Positions 1-9,284 of a stretch of DNA of 64,000 nt are shown here, piece by piece. The stretch is from contig CAVZTX010000011.1 of the NCBI GenBank assembly GCA_963778375.1, forward strand, positions 248,001 through 312,000. The letters are read 5' to 3'. The notes beneath the pieces are model-generated. The model was not told the origin of the DNA, made no database searches, and saw only the letters and a program-made list of their open reading frames with translations. Every line of letters begins with the position of its first letter. Within the stretch, counting starts at the first letter, position 1. Made by a program: the position numbers and the translations under genes. This DNA is from CAVZTX01 sp963778375. Its GTDB lineage: Bacteria > Chloroflexota > Ktedonobacteria > Ktedonobacterales > Ktedonobacteraceae.

Positions 1-1
1 A

Positions 2-1495
2 CAAGATGCTGAAATGGCTGTTGCCTTCTCCCGCCACATGCCGGACCCTGAGAGTATACACGTTACCAACTATGGGCAAGATGGGCCGGTGGCATTTCTC
101 GTGAAGTCGAAAAATCAGTGGGAGCGAAATCAATCTGGCATCCACGACGCGCGTTCTCAAAAGCCGCTTATGACTGTGCGCGTATCAGGCGATGTATACC
201 AGGCCGATAGAAGGCAGGCTGGGTGGGCAGAGAGGGCGGAGACAAGCTCCCCCACTCCTTCCAGCTCCACTCCCGCCCTTACAGACCCTACGGCAGAGGA
301 TGATATGCTTACCCAGTTGAGGCCGACCATATCTAAAGCGTCTGCCTCGGTGAATACGCCCCCGTTGCAATGGAACTGGTTAGCCCAGGGCGACCGTGCG
401 TACGAAGCTCGTCGCTATGAAGAGGCACTGGTAGCATACGAAAGGGCCTTAGAGAGTAATGCGCGGCTGGTGGAGGCATGGAGTGGACGCGGGGCAACGC
501 TGCTTCACCTTGGACATGCTGAGGAGGCACTCGTTGCGTATGATTCTGCACTTTCGCTCCGTCCGAGTGACCCAGACCTGTGGAATTCGCGTGCCAATGT
601 GCTGCACGAACTGCATCGCTATGATGAAGAGATGCATTGTTATGACCAGGCGCTGCTGTACGACCCAAGCTATGTGTTCGCGTGGAGCGGACGGGGTATG
701 ACGCTGTCTGAACAACATCGCTACGAGGAAGCACTCCGAGCCTTTGATCGTGCGCTGATGCTTGATCCGAGACAAAGTGTGATCTGGCAGGCAATGAGCG
801 ATACACTTTATAGTTTGCACCAGTACGATGAGGCCTTGATTGCGATTGATCATGCTCTGGCCCTTGAAGCGGAGAATGCGGCCTTATGGGACACCAAAGG
901 GAATATTCTGCGGCGTATGAAAGACCCAGGTCAGGCACTGCTCCTGCATGAACGTGCAACGCAGCTTGCGCCTGATAATGCAATGGCGTGGTTCGATAAA
1001 GCCAACGATTTGCGCGATCTGAAACGCTATGCGGAGGCACTCGGAGACTATGACTCGGCGCTTTCGCTTGACCCAACGCTCGCCAGCGCATGGTATAATC
1101 GAGGAAACGTGTTAGCCGCTTTGCGCATGTACGAGGATGCCCTGGATTCCTATGATTCCGCCCTTCAGTATGATTCTGGCTTGATCTCTGCGTGGTATAA
1201 CAAAGGGAGCTTGTTACACGAGATGGGACGGGACACGGAGGCGTTGGCAGCCTTTGATCGTGCACTGGCTCTTGATGGAACATATATCGCTGCCTGGAAT
1301 AACAAGGGTCTTGCGCTCTTTGTGCTGGGCCGTATGGATGAGGCACTGGTTGCTTTTGATACGGCAACATCGTTTGCGCCAGATGAGCCGGATGCCTGGT
1401 ATAATAAGGCAATCGTGCTTGAGAAGCTGGGCAGGACTCAGGAGGCGCTTGCGTGCCAGGAGTGGGCCCGTTCTCGCGAGCAGGCTGCGACGTAA
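2..1495 (+). CDS. TPR-repeat protein, 5' end outside the window
   Basis: The reading frame is open from base 2, so the gene probably starts before the window; the first ATG inside it is at 14. The first ~120 residues are polar, with no recognisable domain and a Ser/Thr/Pro-rich stretch. From about residue 120 to the end there are roughly eleven tandem 34-residue tetratricopeptide repeats, each with the usual W/Y-LG-Y-A-A-P spacing (for example AWYNKG...EALAAFDRAL). TPR arrays are protein-binding scaffolds. No signal peptide or membrane segment is visible, so a cytoplasmic scaffold is likely. The next gene on the same strand is a kinase with the same kind of TPRs, so this may be the C-terminal half of a paralogous kinase whose catalytic domain lies outside the window. 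That is inference. Confidence 0.85.
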   Translation, partial: QDAEMAVAFSRHMPDPESIHVTNYGQDGPVAFLVKSKNQWERNQSGIHDARSQKPLMTVRVSGDVYQADRRQAGWAERAETSSPTPSSSTPALTDPTAEDDMLTQLRPTISKASASVNTPPLQWNWLAQGDRAYEARRYEEALVAYERALESNARLVEAWSGRGATLLHLGHAEEALVAYDSALSLRPSDPDLWNSRANVLHELHRYDEEMHCYDQALLYDPSYVFAWSGRGMTLSEQHRYEEALRAFDRALMLDPRQSVIWQAMSDTLYSLHQYDEALIAIDHALALEAENAALWDTKGNILRRMKDPGQALLLHERATQLAPDNAMAWFDKANDLRDLKRYAEALGDYDSALSLDPTLASAWYNRGNVLAALRMYEDALDSYDSALQYDSGLISAWYNKGSLLHEMGRDTEALAAFDRALALDGTYIAAWNNKGLALFVLGRMDEALVAFDTATSFAPDEPDAWYNKAIVLEKLGRTQEALACQEWARSREQAAT

Positions 1496-1507
1496 ACTGT
1501 CCCGACT

Positions 1508-1563
1508 TGTCATACTAAGCGATAGCCAGGCATTTCAGATCCTTCGCTTCGCTCAGGATGACA
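1508..1563. repeat. Dispersed imperfect palindrome (CTTCGCTTCGCTCAGGATGACA type)
   Basis: The left half begins TGTCATACTAAGCGA and the right half ends CTTCGCTTCGCTCAGGATGACA; they pair as an imperfect hairpin. A related copy lies at 13531-13562. It sits between two genes on the same strand and could also weaken read-through. Confidence 0.5.
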
Positions 1564-1606
1564 CCGGTTCAGGATGATACTGTTACACACTATTAGAGGA
1601 GTGGGA

Positions 1607-3382
1607 ATGCGACGCTGCGCCGATCTGGTTGATTGTGGATATGATAATCGGGACAGCGATCTTTTTTGCCGGGCGTGTGCGCTACCCCTGCTGAATACTG
1701 CCCTGGCGGGGCGCTATGTTGTTGAGGCTTTGATTAGCAAGGGTGGCTATGCGGCAGTTTTTCGTGGGGTAGACCAGCATCTTTCTCGCCGCATTGCAAT
1801 CAAGGTGCTCTTGCCGAGTAAGACCACGCAAGTCGAACAAGAACATTTTTTGCGTGAGGCGCGTATTGCTGCCACTCTGGATCATCCCAATATTGCTCCC
1901 ATTCTTGATTACGGCAAGGACAAGCAGAGCGTTTTCCTTGTGATGCCGCTCTATACGGCAGGTTCATTGAGGACCCGCCTGGCAAAGGCGAATGGGCCGC
2001 TACCAGCCAGTGAGACGATGAGTAACTTCCGCCAACTTGCTAGCGCCCTACAGTACGCCCATACACGACCGCGTCCTGTTATTCATCGCGATATTAAGCC
2101 GGAAAATATATTGATCCACCAGGAAGATGCACGCCTGGTGATTACCGATTTTGGGATTGCACGTGCATTGGAGCCTGGTGCGCGTAGTGGTAAGACGATT
2201 ACGGTGCGCGGGACGGTGGGATATATGGCTCCTGAGCAGGCGAGCGGGGTGGTTGATCCCCGTAGTGATCAGTACGGCTGCGCGGTGGTGTTGTATGAGA
2301 TGCTGACGGGCTTTCACCCGATTGATCCGTCAGGTGGACCTGTTCCCCCACCTTCGACGCTGAATAGGAACCTGCCGCTCGCGCTTGATACGGTGGTACT
2401 GCGTGCACTCGCTGCCCGGCCCGAAGATCGTTTTGGTGATATGCTGGAGTTCTTGCAGATGTTTGATGCTGCATGCCGCACGAGCACAAGTGTACGCATT
2501 CCTGCACAAAAAACACCGCCCAATGGAAGTTCGGCGCATGTGCCATTAGTGCGCGGGATGACCAACCCTTCCACTCCGGCCATAGTGTCAGGAGGTTCGG
2601 AGGGCAGAAGGGGCGATTCGGTGGGACGTCAGGCGGCGGTTTCGCCGAACAGTACGAGCGGGAGCGTACGTGAGAAGTGCCAGGAGGGTGATGCGCTGCT
2701 TAAAGAGCAGCACTACACCCAAGCGCTGCACGCTTATGAGGAGGCGTTGCGCATGGATCCCCGCAATTTCCACGCCTGGAATGGGAAGGGGACGGCGTTC
2801 TATAGCATGGGCAATTACAAGAAGGCGTTTGAGGCTTACGAGCGAGCGAGTGAAATTGAGCCGCAGAATCCTGTAGTGTGGGTAAGCGCAGGTTTGGCGC
2901 TCAATCGCTTACAGCGCTATTCGCAGGCGTTGGTGCATTTTGAGCGGGCACTTTCGACAAATCCGCAGTATGTGGCTGCCTGGAACGGCAAGGCGGATGC
3001 GCAGTTAGATATGAATATGCCGTCCGAGGCGATTGCTTCATATGAGCAGGCGCTGGTCTATGATGCACATAGTTTTCAGGCGTGGAATGGTTTAGGCAAT
3101 GCGCGTTCATTTGTGCGAGACTTTGCCGGTGCCGTGGACGCCTATAGCCGAGCACTGCTAGTCAATCCACGGAGCGCGGTAGCGTGGTGCAACAAGGCGG
3201 AGGCGCTAGTGCGAGCCGGGCAGAACCGAGCCGCGTTGGATGCTTTGAATGAGGCGACGGAGCTTGATCGCAGCTATGCCCGCGCCTGGATATTGAAAGG
3301 CGATGTATACGAGGCACTGGGCAATATGCAGGAAGCGCATAAAGCACGACGGCGAGCCAAGCCGTGGGGATTGATGAATTGA
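1607..3382 (+). CDS. Ser/Thr protein kinase with C-terminal TPR domain
   Basis: Hanks-type kinase of 591 residues. The start at 1607 is chosen over 1574 because GAGGAG lies just upstream. Residues 35-290 form the kinase domain: glycine loop SKGGYAAVF, ATP-binding Lys66, catalytic loop HRDIKPEN (Asp162), DFG (Asp181) and MAPEQ. All catalytic residues are present, so it should be active. The N-terminus carries Cys4, Cys10, Cys21 and Cys24, a zinc-ribbon-like knuckle whose first half is C-x5-C instead of the usual C-x2-C. Residues 350-590 hold about seven TPRs. No membrane segment is visible, unlike PknB-type receptors, so it is probably a soluble kinase using TPRs to choose partners. The preceding TPR gene is likely a functional neighbour. 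Confidence 0.93.
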   Translation: MRRCADLVDCGYDNRDSDLFCRACALPLLNTALAGRYVVEALISKGGYAAVFRGVDQHLSRRIAIKVLLPSKTTQVEQEHFLREARIAATLDHPNIAPILDYGKDKQSVFLVMPLYTAGSLRTRLAKANGPLPASETMSNFRQLASALQYAHTRPRPVIHRDIKPENILIHQEDARLVITDFGIARALEPGARSGKTITVRGTVGYMAPEQASGVVDPRSDQYGCAVVLYEMLTGFHPIDPSGGPVPPPSTLNRNLPLALDTVVLRALAARPEDRFGDMLEFLQMFDAACRTSTSVRIPAQKTPPNGSSAHVPLVRGMTNPSTPAIVSGGSEGRRGDSVGRQAAVSPNSTSGSVREKCQEGDALLKEQHYTQALHAYEEALRMDPRNFHAWNGKGTAFYSMGNYKKAFEAYERASEIEPQNPVVWVSAGLALNRLQRYSQALVHFERALSTNPQYVAAWNGKADAQLDMNMPSEAIASYEQALVYDAHSFQAWNGLGNARSFVRDFAGAVDAYSRALLVNPRSAVAWCNKAEALVRAGQNRAALDALNEATELDRSYARAWILKGDVYEALGNMQEAHKARRRAKPWGLMN

Positions 3383-3410
3383 GTGAATGGCCCACCGCCG
3401 AGCTCCATTG

Positions 3411-4985
3411 TTAGCTAGATGCCACTATTTCGTCTGCTGCATGTTTCTCCTGAAATTGTGGATGCTTTTGTGCTTCCTTGGCCGCCTCGATAGCCGGATC
3501 GCGACCGACGAAGAAGGCAAGAACAATACAGATGGTGCAACCGACGAGCGAGAACAAGAAGGTGTCATTGAGGCCCATTGTCGCAGCATGCTGTACCACA
3601 CAGGCTTGCAGCGCCTGTGCATGCTGGTCTACCTGTTGGACACAGGTCAGTGCCACACCACTTACAGGATGAGTCGAGAAGCCAGCAGCGATATCCCTTA
3701 CATGAGTGGCTGTCTGTTGCGTCAGGTAGGTGGTGAGGACGGCTACACCTATCGCACCGAAGGCTGTTTTGGTCGAGTTGATCAGCGATGAGGCTTTGGC
3801 CATCAACCGGTTGCTCACAACCGAGACCGCGAGAGTTTGCAGTGGCTGAGCCACCAGTCCCAGACCCAGGCCGCGCAGGATTAGCCAGACTTGCAGGTCG
3901 GCACCAGTGGTCGTCACATCCAGGCGCGTAAAGCCGATCATTGAAACAGTTACGAGAGCCGCGCCGACCACGGCCAGGATGCGCGGTCCGATCTTATTAT
4001 AGAGTTTCCCGCCGATCCCCAGCCCGACAGCCATAGCCAGCCCCTGCGAGATCACTATCTCACCAGTACTCAGTGCGGACAAGCCCTGCACTTGTTCGAA
4101 GAAGACCGGCAGAAGATAGAGGCTGCCGAAGAGGATGGCAGTTGTGGCCCAGATCAGGATGTTTGAGATCGTGAAGGTGTAGTTGCGGAACAAGCGCAGA
4201 TCCATGACCGGGTCTTTGACGCGCAACTCGATGATAATGAACGCGATCAGCAACACAGCGCCCACCACCAGGAAAGCTATGACCGTTGCATCACCCCAGC
4301 CATTGATTCCTGCTCAATTGATGCCGTAGACGAAAGCGGTAAAGCCTACCATAGAAAGCACTAAACCGAGGAAGTCAAACCCTTTCGCATTTGGCCCAAT
4401 ACTGCCATTGGCTTCGCGTTCGGCTGCGTTTCCACGCAGGACGAGGAACGACAGGACGAAGGCTACGATGCCGATTGGCAAATTGATGGTGAAGATGGCA
4501 TTCCAGTTGAAGCTGGTCGCTAGGTAGCCTCCAAGGGTCGGGCCGAAAGCTGGTCCCAAGAGCAAAGGGACCATCAACAGTACCATAGCACCGGCGCGCT
4601 CCGTCGGTCCAAAGAGGCGGAAGATGATGGCCATAGCAACGGGTATCATTGCTCCACCGCCAATGCCCTGAAGCACACGGAAGGCAATCAAGAATTTCTC
4701 ATTGGGAGCGATTGCACATAATCCGGAGCCAATGGTAAAGATCGCCAGGGCAGTGAGAAACACCGTTCTGGTACCAATGCGATCACTAAGGTATCCGACG
4801 ATAGGAATGACTGCTGCATTTGCCAGGAAGTAGCCGGTGCCGACCCAGGTAATAGTTTGGAAATTGGTATGGAACGCTGTGGCTATTTGAGGAAGTACGA
4901 CGCTGACGATAGTAGCGTCGAGAATTGCCATCAGTAGGCCAAGCGCGATGACGAGCGTGGCTTGCCACCTGTATGAGAGATGCAT
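3411..4985 (-). pseudogene. DHA2-family (EmrB/QacA type) multidrug efflux MFS, interrupted by one in-frame TGA
   Basis: The two halves (4985-4314 and 4313-3411) are in the same frame, separated by one TGA at 4316-4314. Read through it, the product is about 524 residues, normal for a 14-TM DHA2 proton-drug antiporter. The N-terminal half has the DHA2 motif LDATIVSVVLP, motif A (GYLSDRIGTR) and motif C (GPAFGPTLGG). The TGA falls in a loop after VYGIN and before AGINGWGD. Codon quality is normal on both sides, so this is a very recent nonsense change, a sequencing error, or read-through. An internal GTG (4268) could start the second half, but half an MFS protein would not transport. It follows the TetR gene by 20 bp and is probably its target. 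Confidence 0.85.
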
Positions 4986-5005
4986 AGCTCATCTCCTTTC
5001 CTTTT

Positions 5006-5701
5006 CTAAGGCTTCGTCTCCGGGAGATCGGTCATCATCCCATGAACGATAAAAGCAACAATGTATTCCCGCGCACCTAGAAGCGCTGCAGGGGAGGATA
5101 CATCTTCATCCGGTAGAATCATTTGATACAAGGGAGTGAAGGTCAGATAGGCCAGGCAAATCTGCAGAATCATGCCAAGTTGCATCAAGGGAACGAAATC
5201 CGATCGGATTAGTCCAGTTCTATGTGCCTTGTGAAAGATTGTCTCGATCTTTCTCGTTTCCTCATCCTCTACATCAAATTGTGAAATGAACTTTGAGTAG
5301 GTTTGCCAGCCCTCTGCTTGCTCCCAGAGCAACATGCGCACGAAACGCGGATGTGCTATCAGATAATCGAAAACTGTTGTGACAATTGTTTCGAGGAATG
5401 CCTGAAACGTGTGCGCATTGGAGGTGATGGTTTCATCTTCAAGCAAGGGAGTCAGTATTTGTTTCTGTAGTTCGGTCATTTCTCTATCAGCAAGCTTGAC
5501 TATCTCCGCATAGAGGCCGAGCTTATCGTCAAAGTACTGAAAGATCAGGCTTTTGTTGTAGCCTGATTCCGCTGCGATGACATCAATTCTTGCTCCATCG
5601 AAACCATGTTCCGCGAAGACCTTTTCCGCTGCATTGAGGATAGCCTCCTGAGCACCCTCAGCATTGTGAGAGCGTCCTCGTCTACTTCCAGGTTCAGGCA
5701 T
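5006..5701 (-). CDS. TetR-family transcriptional regulator
   Basis: This is a 231-residue protein. Residues ~18-65 form the TetR helix-turn-helix (AILNAAEKVFAEHGF...GYNKSLIFQYFDDK), followed by a divergent all-helical ligand-binding domain. It is co-directional with the DHA2 efflux gene and lies 20 bp before it, the common arrangement of an autoregulated repressor-pump operon. Two operator-like palindromes lie directly upstream (5725-5756). The inducer is unknown; substrates of the pump are the likely class. Confidence 0.92.
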   Translation of the reverse strand: MPEPGSRRGRSHNAEGAQEAILNAAEKVFAEHGFDGARIDVIAAESGYNKSLIFQYFDDKLGLYAEIVKLADREMTELQKQILTPLLEDETITSNAHTFQAFLETIVTTVFDYLIAHPRFVRMLLWEQAEGWQTYSKFISQFDVEDEETRKIETIFHKAHRTGLIRSDFVPLMQLGMILQICLAYLTFTPLYQMILPDEDVSSPAALLGAREYIVAFIVHGMMTDLPETKP

Positions 5702-5724
5702 GCTGTCTTTATTCTCCTTTCAAA

Positions 5725-5756
5725 CTAACCAGTTGGATTTCTAACTAACTAGTTAG
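5725..5756. promoter_or_regulatory. Two tandem TetR operator-like palindromes
   Basis: CTAACCAGTTGG (5725-5736, one mismatch from symmetry) and CTAACTAGTTAG (5745-5756, perfect) have centres exactly 20 bp apart, about two helical turns, so two dimers could bind the same face of the helix. They sit 24-55 bp upstream of the TetR start. Autoregulation is inferred. Confidence 0.65.
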
Positions 5757-5883
5757 ATTATAGATTGGAAAGGAGAATTTGTCAAGGGATAAATGTCGGT
5801 GATTCCTCAGGTAAATGAAATTACCTTTCAGCTAGGCCTAACCCACTACCCTCCTAACGCTGAAAGGCAATTTCTGTATGTGG

Positions 5884-6990
5884 CTAACTTGCAATTCCCC
5901 GCCGCATAGAGAGGATGCCGAGAGTGACGGCGACAAGAGCTGTGGCAGCTAGGATAGCTACATCGCGAGCAAGTTGGTCGGCTGAGCTATAGAAGATAGC
6001 CATTTGCAAGGCGTGCGTGCCATAGGTGAGAGGGATGAAGGCGGCGATGTTTTGCAGCCAGGCGGGTTCGAAGGCGAGGACGCCAGTGCCACCTGCAAGG
6101 AAGAAGAGGTATAAGGCGAGGTTGATGGCGATGGGGATGACGGTTTGGATACGCTGAGTGAGTGCGCCGATGGCAACACCCAATCCAGCGCTGAGCAGGG
6201 CGACGAGGGCGATGGTGAGCAGGGTGGTGAGCCAGTAGATGCCTTGTGGCTGGGTCCAGCCGAGGAGGTAGCCAAGCAGGAGGACGAGGACACCGAGGGT
6301 GAAGGTGGTGACGAAGCCGGCGAGGACTTTACCAGCGATGATGGCAACGTGGGTTGCCGGCGAGAGGAGGAGTTCTTTGATGGTACGCCGTTCCCACTCG
6401 CGGGCGGCTGAAAGACCGCCACTGACGAGGCCGCTGATCATGAGGAGGAGGACGATGGTAGGGAGGATGCCGTATTGAAAGAACTGGACGTCGCGCTGGC
6501 GGAGGTCGTGTTCTTGGAGGGTGATTTTGATGGGGCTGGCGCTACCCTGGACCTGATAGTACTGAGTGATGGCGTCGGGGACGGAGCGGCGGAGATCGTT
6601 GGTGAAATCAAGGTTGAGGTTGTTCACGGTAACATCGATGGGTGCCGTTTCGTGAGCTGCGACATGTTGTGTGAAGTCGGGTGGGATGGTGATCACGGCA
6701 ACCACGCTCAGATTTTTGAGCAGTGCCTGAGCCTGTTGCGAGTTGGCATCTTGTATGCGGAACACATCGGCCTGGTGAATGATATTGGCCATTTGTACCG
6801 CTTGTGGGCCGGTGTCCTGGACAACGAGAGCGACGGGGCTGCGTCCGACGGCGGCGGCTCCTAAGGCCTGAACCAATAAGAAGGCTAAGGGTGGGAGCAC
6901 GGTTGCGGTGATGTTGGCGGGTTGGCGCAACCAAATGGCCAGATCTTTTCTGAGTATGACCCAGGTTGTGCGTATGAAGGTGAGGAACAT
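5884..6990 (-). CDS. ABC-2 type export permease
   Basis: Membrane protein of 368 residues. The start at 6990 (MFLTF) is preferred to 7044 because AAAGGAA precedes it. Topology is that of YbhR/YbhS-like ABC-2 permeases: one N-terminal TM segment, a large extracytoplasmic domain (~residues 45-175), then about five TM segments. The cytoplasmic loop after TM2 carries the conserved AREWERRTIKELLLSPA motif. It is the last gene of a MarR-ATPase-permease-permease operon and pairs with the adjacent permease as a heterodimer. The substrate cannot be read from sequence; drugs or lipids are typical. Confidence 0.9.
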   Translation of the reverse strand: MFLTFIRTTWVILRKDLAIWLRQPANITATVLPPLAFLLVQALGAAAVGRSPVALVVQDTGPQAVQMANIIHQADVFRIQDANSQQAQALLKNLSVVAVITIPPDFTQHVAAHETAPIDVTVNNLNLDFTNDLRRSVPDAITQYYQVQGSASPIKITLQEHDLRQRDVQFFQYGILPTIVLLLMISGLVSGGLSAAREWERRTIKELLLSPATHVAIIAGKVLAGFVTTFTLGVLVLLLGYLLGWTQPQGIYWLTTLLTIALVALLSAGLGVAIGALTQRIQTVIPIAINLALYLFFLAGGTGVLAFEPAWLQNIAAFIPLTYGTHALQMAIFYSSADQLARDVAILAATALVAVTLGILSMRRGIAS

Positions 6991-7059
6991 TGGTATTTCC
7001 TTTCGTCGTTGCTTTGTAGTGGTTCTTTGGTGAATGCGAATCATGGGGCCTTGCCTTCC

Positions 7060-8166
7060 TCAGTGTGACACGGTACTGCGGCGTAAGAGGAGTGTTGTCA
7101 CTGCCAGTAATGCGAGGGCATAGGCAGCGAGGATCAAGACGTTTGTGCCGGTGCCAAGGGTGTTGAGCGTGAAGTTATGGAAGGCATGCTGCTGCAAGAC
7201 GATGGCATAATAGACGGGAAAGAGTCGGGCAAGCACTTGAATGACCGGTGTCGTAAAGGATATGGGACCAAAGGCTCCGCTCAGGAAGAACAGTGGGATA
7301 GATATGCCCATGGCAAGCGCTACGACGGGCTGGCGCTGCTTCAAGAGCGTGCCGAGTAATGTGCCAAAGGCGATGAAGATGACGAGCGTGAGTAGGGTGA
7401 AGCCGATCACTTCGTCCCAGTGGGCGGGCCAGACACCCACCAGAAAGATGAGTACGAACAACAAGATGACGACGGAGGCAAGGCTGACGAGAAATGCAGC
7501 GAGTATCTTGCCAAGGAGGATGGCCCAGCGGGGGGCGGGAGAGAGGAGGAGTTCTTTCATGGTTTCATTCTCCCACTCACGAGCGGAAGCTGTGCCAGAT
7601 TGGAGCAAGCCACCGATCATGATACCAATGACGATGATTGAAACGGTGAGGTAGGGGATGTAATCGGTGTCCTGGGGGTAAAAATCTTGCTCTTTGGGCA
7701 CGATGGTGACGACGCTCGGAAATGCTTTAGCATAGAAGGAGGTGATAGAGAGTGGCACAGCTCGTCGAATGTCATTGGTGAAATCGGTATTGAGGTTGTT
7801 GATTTGCACACCTACCTGTACCGGTTGGTTACTCGCAACGCGGGTATCGAAGTCTGTCGGTATTGTGACAACGGCGACGATTTTTCCTGCTGAGATGAGG
7901 TTCTGTGCCTCGGCGGCGCTTGCCTGTTGAAGTCGAAATGAGTGGGCATGACTCATGGCGTCATAAAATTGCTGGGCATAGTGGCCAGAATCGTTCATGA
8001 CAACGGCTGTCGGGGCGTTGCTGCCAGCCAGCACGAACAGGCTCAACAAGATGAGCACGTTCACTGGGACGAAGATGCCGATGATGGTAAAAACACGTTC
8101 GGTCAGGGCGCTTTTTATGTCCTTTTTTGTACAGGCCCAGATGACGCGTAGGATGTATGTTGACAT
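7060..8166 (-). CDS. ABC-2 type export permease
   Basis: 368 residues from ATG 8166 (MSTYI), preceded by AGGAG; the frame is open further upstream to 8373, but that part overlaps the ATPase gene and is not membrane-like. It shares the topology and length of the downstream permease, with a matching AREWENETMKELLLSPAP loop, so the two arose by duplication. N-terminal TM, a ~150-residue external domain, then five TMs. It forms the membrane part of the exporter with the ATPase at 8231-9214. Confidence 0.9.
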   Translation of the reverse strand: MSTYILRVIWACTKKDIKSALTERVFTIIGIFVPVNVLILLSLFVLAGSNAPTAVVMNDSGHYAQQFYDAMSHAHSFRLQQASAAEAQNLISAGKIVAVVTIPTDFDTRVASNQPVQVGVQINNLNTDFTNDIRRAVPLSITSFYAKAFPSVVTIVPKEQDFYPQDTDYIPYLTVSIIVIGIMIGGLLQSGTASAREWENETMKELLLSPAPRWAILLGKILAAFLVSLASVVILLFVLIFLVGVWPAHWDEVIGFTLLTLVIFIAFGTLLGTLLKQRQPVVALAMGISIPLFFLSGAFGPISFTTPVIQVLARLFPVYYAIVLQQHAFHNFTLNTLGTGTNVLILAAYALALLAVTTLLLRRSTVSH

Positions 8167-8181
8167 AGTATTGTATCTCCT

Positions 8182-8224
8182 GGCCGATGAATCGGCGGTG
8201 GGCACAATAAATTGGCCCCTACAG
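8182..8224. repeat. REP-like palindromic element, copy 1
   Basis: Begins GGCCGATGAATCGG and continues with GGGCAC...GGCCCCTACAG. It lies in the spacer between the ATPase and the permease. Copy 2 at 9234-9284 has the same two-part plan (GGCCGAT-N-ATCGG hairpin, then GGGC...GCCCCTACA). Confidence 0.6.
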
Positions 8225-8230
8225 TGGCAA

Positions 8231-9214
8231 TTAATCTCGAAGTGCGGTGCCGGTAAGACGCAGGAAAATCTCGTCGAGGTTTGGCTCGCGTACCTGGATA
8301 GCGCGAATTTCGCCTTCACGAGAGAGCAGATTGATAATCTGCGGGACGATATTGTCGGCACCCTGGGTCGCAATCTTCAGGTGCGTGCCATCCTGGTTGA
8401 CTTCTTTCACTCCAGGTAGGGCACGGAGGTCGGCGAGTGCGTTTCCTGGTTTTGCAGTTTCTATTTCAATCACGCTACCTCCGTAGTTTTGTTTGAGGTC
8501 ATCGGGGGTATCGACGGCAATGAGCTTGCCATGATCAATGATGGCCAGACGATCACATAATGTTTGTGCTTCCTCAAGGTAGTTGGTGGTGAGCAGAACG
8601 GTCTTGCCCTGTTCCCGCTGTGCAATGATATAGTCCCAGATGGCACGACGCGACTGCACGTCTACACCGAGAGTGGGTTCATCTAAATAGATAAGTTGTG
8701 GATCATGTAGGAGCGCGCGTGCAAGGGCCAGGCGGCGCTTCATCCCACCAGAGAATGTGCCCACACGGGAGTCCTTGCGGTCGAGCAATTGCACCAATTC
8801 TAACATACGTGTGATGCGCTCTTTCTTCTCTTTGCGTGGAATACCGAAGAGGTCGGCATGGAAATCCATATTGGTCCAGGCGGAAAGTTCTTCGTAGAGA
8901 GCGGTTTCTTGAGGTACAGCACCAAGGATCTGCCGTACCTTACGAACGTTGTGCTGTATATCGTATCCCATCACGGTCACCTGACCGCTGGTGGGCATAC
9001 TCAGGCCGCTGACCATGTTTATAGTGGTGGTTTTGCCCGAGCCATTGGGACCGAGCAGCCCGAAGATTTCTCCCGACTGGACTGTGAGCGAGAGGTGATC
9101 GACGGCTTTGAACGTGCCAAAGGTTTTAGTCAGGTCGATCATTTCTATGGCAGGAACGGTGCCTATGGATGCATGGTTGGTCGTTGATGAGGTTTGTACG
9201 ATTTCTTTGCTCAT
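8231..9214 (-). CDS. ABC transporter ATP-binding protein
   Basis: 327 residues from MSKEIV (9214); an upstream start at 9244 is possible. Walker A GPNGSGKT (55-62), signature FSGGMKRRLALARAL (F instead of the usual L), and Walker B LIYLDEPTLGVD are all present, with a C-terminal domain of ~90 residues typical of CcmA/DrrA-type drug-export ATPases. It energises the two permeases downstream. It is the second gene of the operon, after the MarR regulator. Confidence 0.95.
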   Translation of the reverse strand: MSKEIVQTSSTTNHASIGTVPAIEMIDLTKTFGTFKAVDHLSLTVQSGEIFGLLGPNGSGKTTTINMVSGLSMPTSGQVTVMGYDIQHNVRKVRQILGAVPQETALYEELSAWTNMDFHADLFGIPRKEKKERITRMLELVQLLDRKDSRVGTFSGGMKRRLALARALLHDPQLIYLDEPTLGVDVQSRRAIWDYIIAQREQGKTVLLTTNYLEEAQTLCDRLAIIDHGKLIAVDTPDDLKQNYGGSVIEIETAKPGNALADLRALPGVKEVNQDGTHLKIATQGADNIVPQIINLLSREGEIRAIQVREPNLDEIFLRLTGTALRD

Positions 9215-9233
9215 AGCTATTACTCTTTCATTT

Positions 9234-9284
9234 GGCCGATACATCGGACCGCGTGACCGGGCAACCGCAAGGGTTGCCCCTACA
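9234..9284. repeat. REP-like palindromic element, copy 2
   Basis: GGCCGATACATCGG followed by GGGCAACCGCAAGGGTTGCC and CCTACA. It occupies the spacer between the MarR gene and the ATPase gene. As RNA on either strand it can fold into two adjacent hairpins, as REP elements in operon spacers do. Confidence 0.6.

Noticed and set aside
333..1412. 359-codon minus-strand ORF
   Set aside because: Antisense shadow of the TPR repeats; His/Arg/Ser-rich composition and no start signal.
6145..6864. Acidic plus-strand ORFs over the ABC permease
   Set aside because: Shadows of the permease on the other strand; Glu/Asp/Gly-rich as expected from complementing hydrophobic codons.
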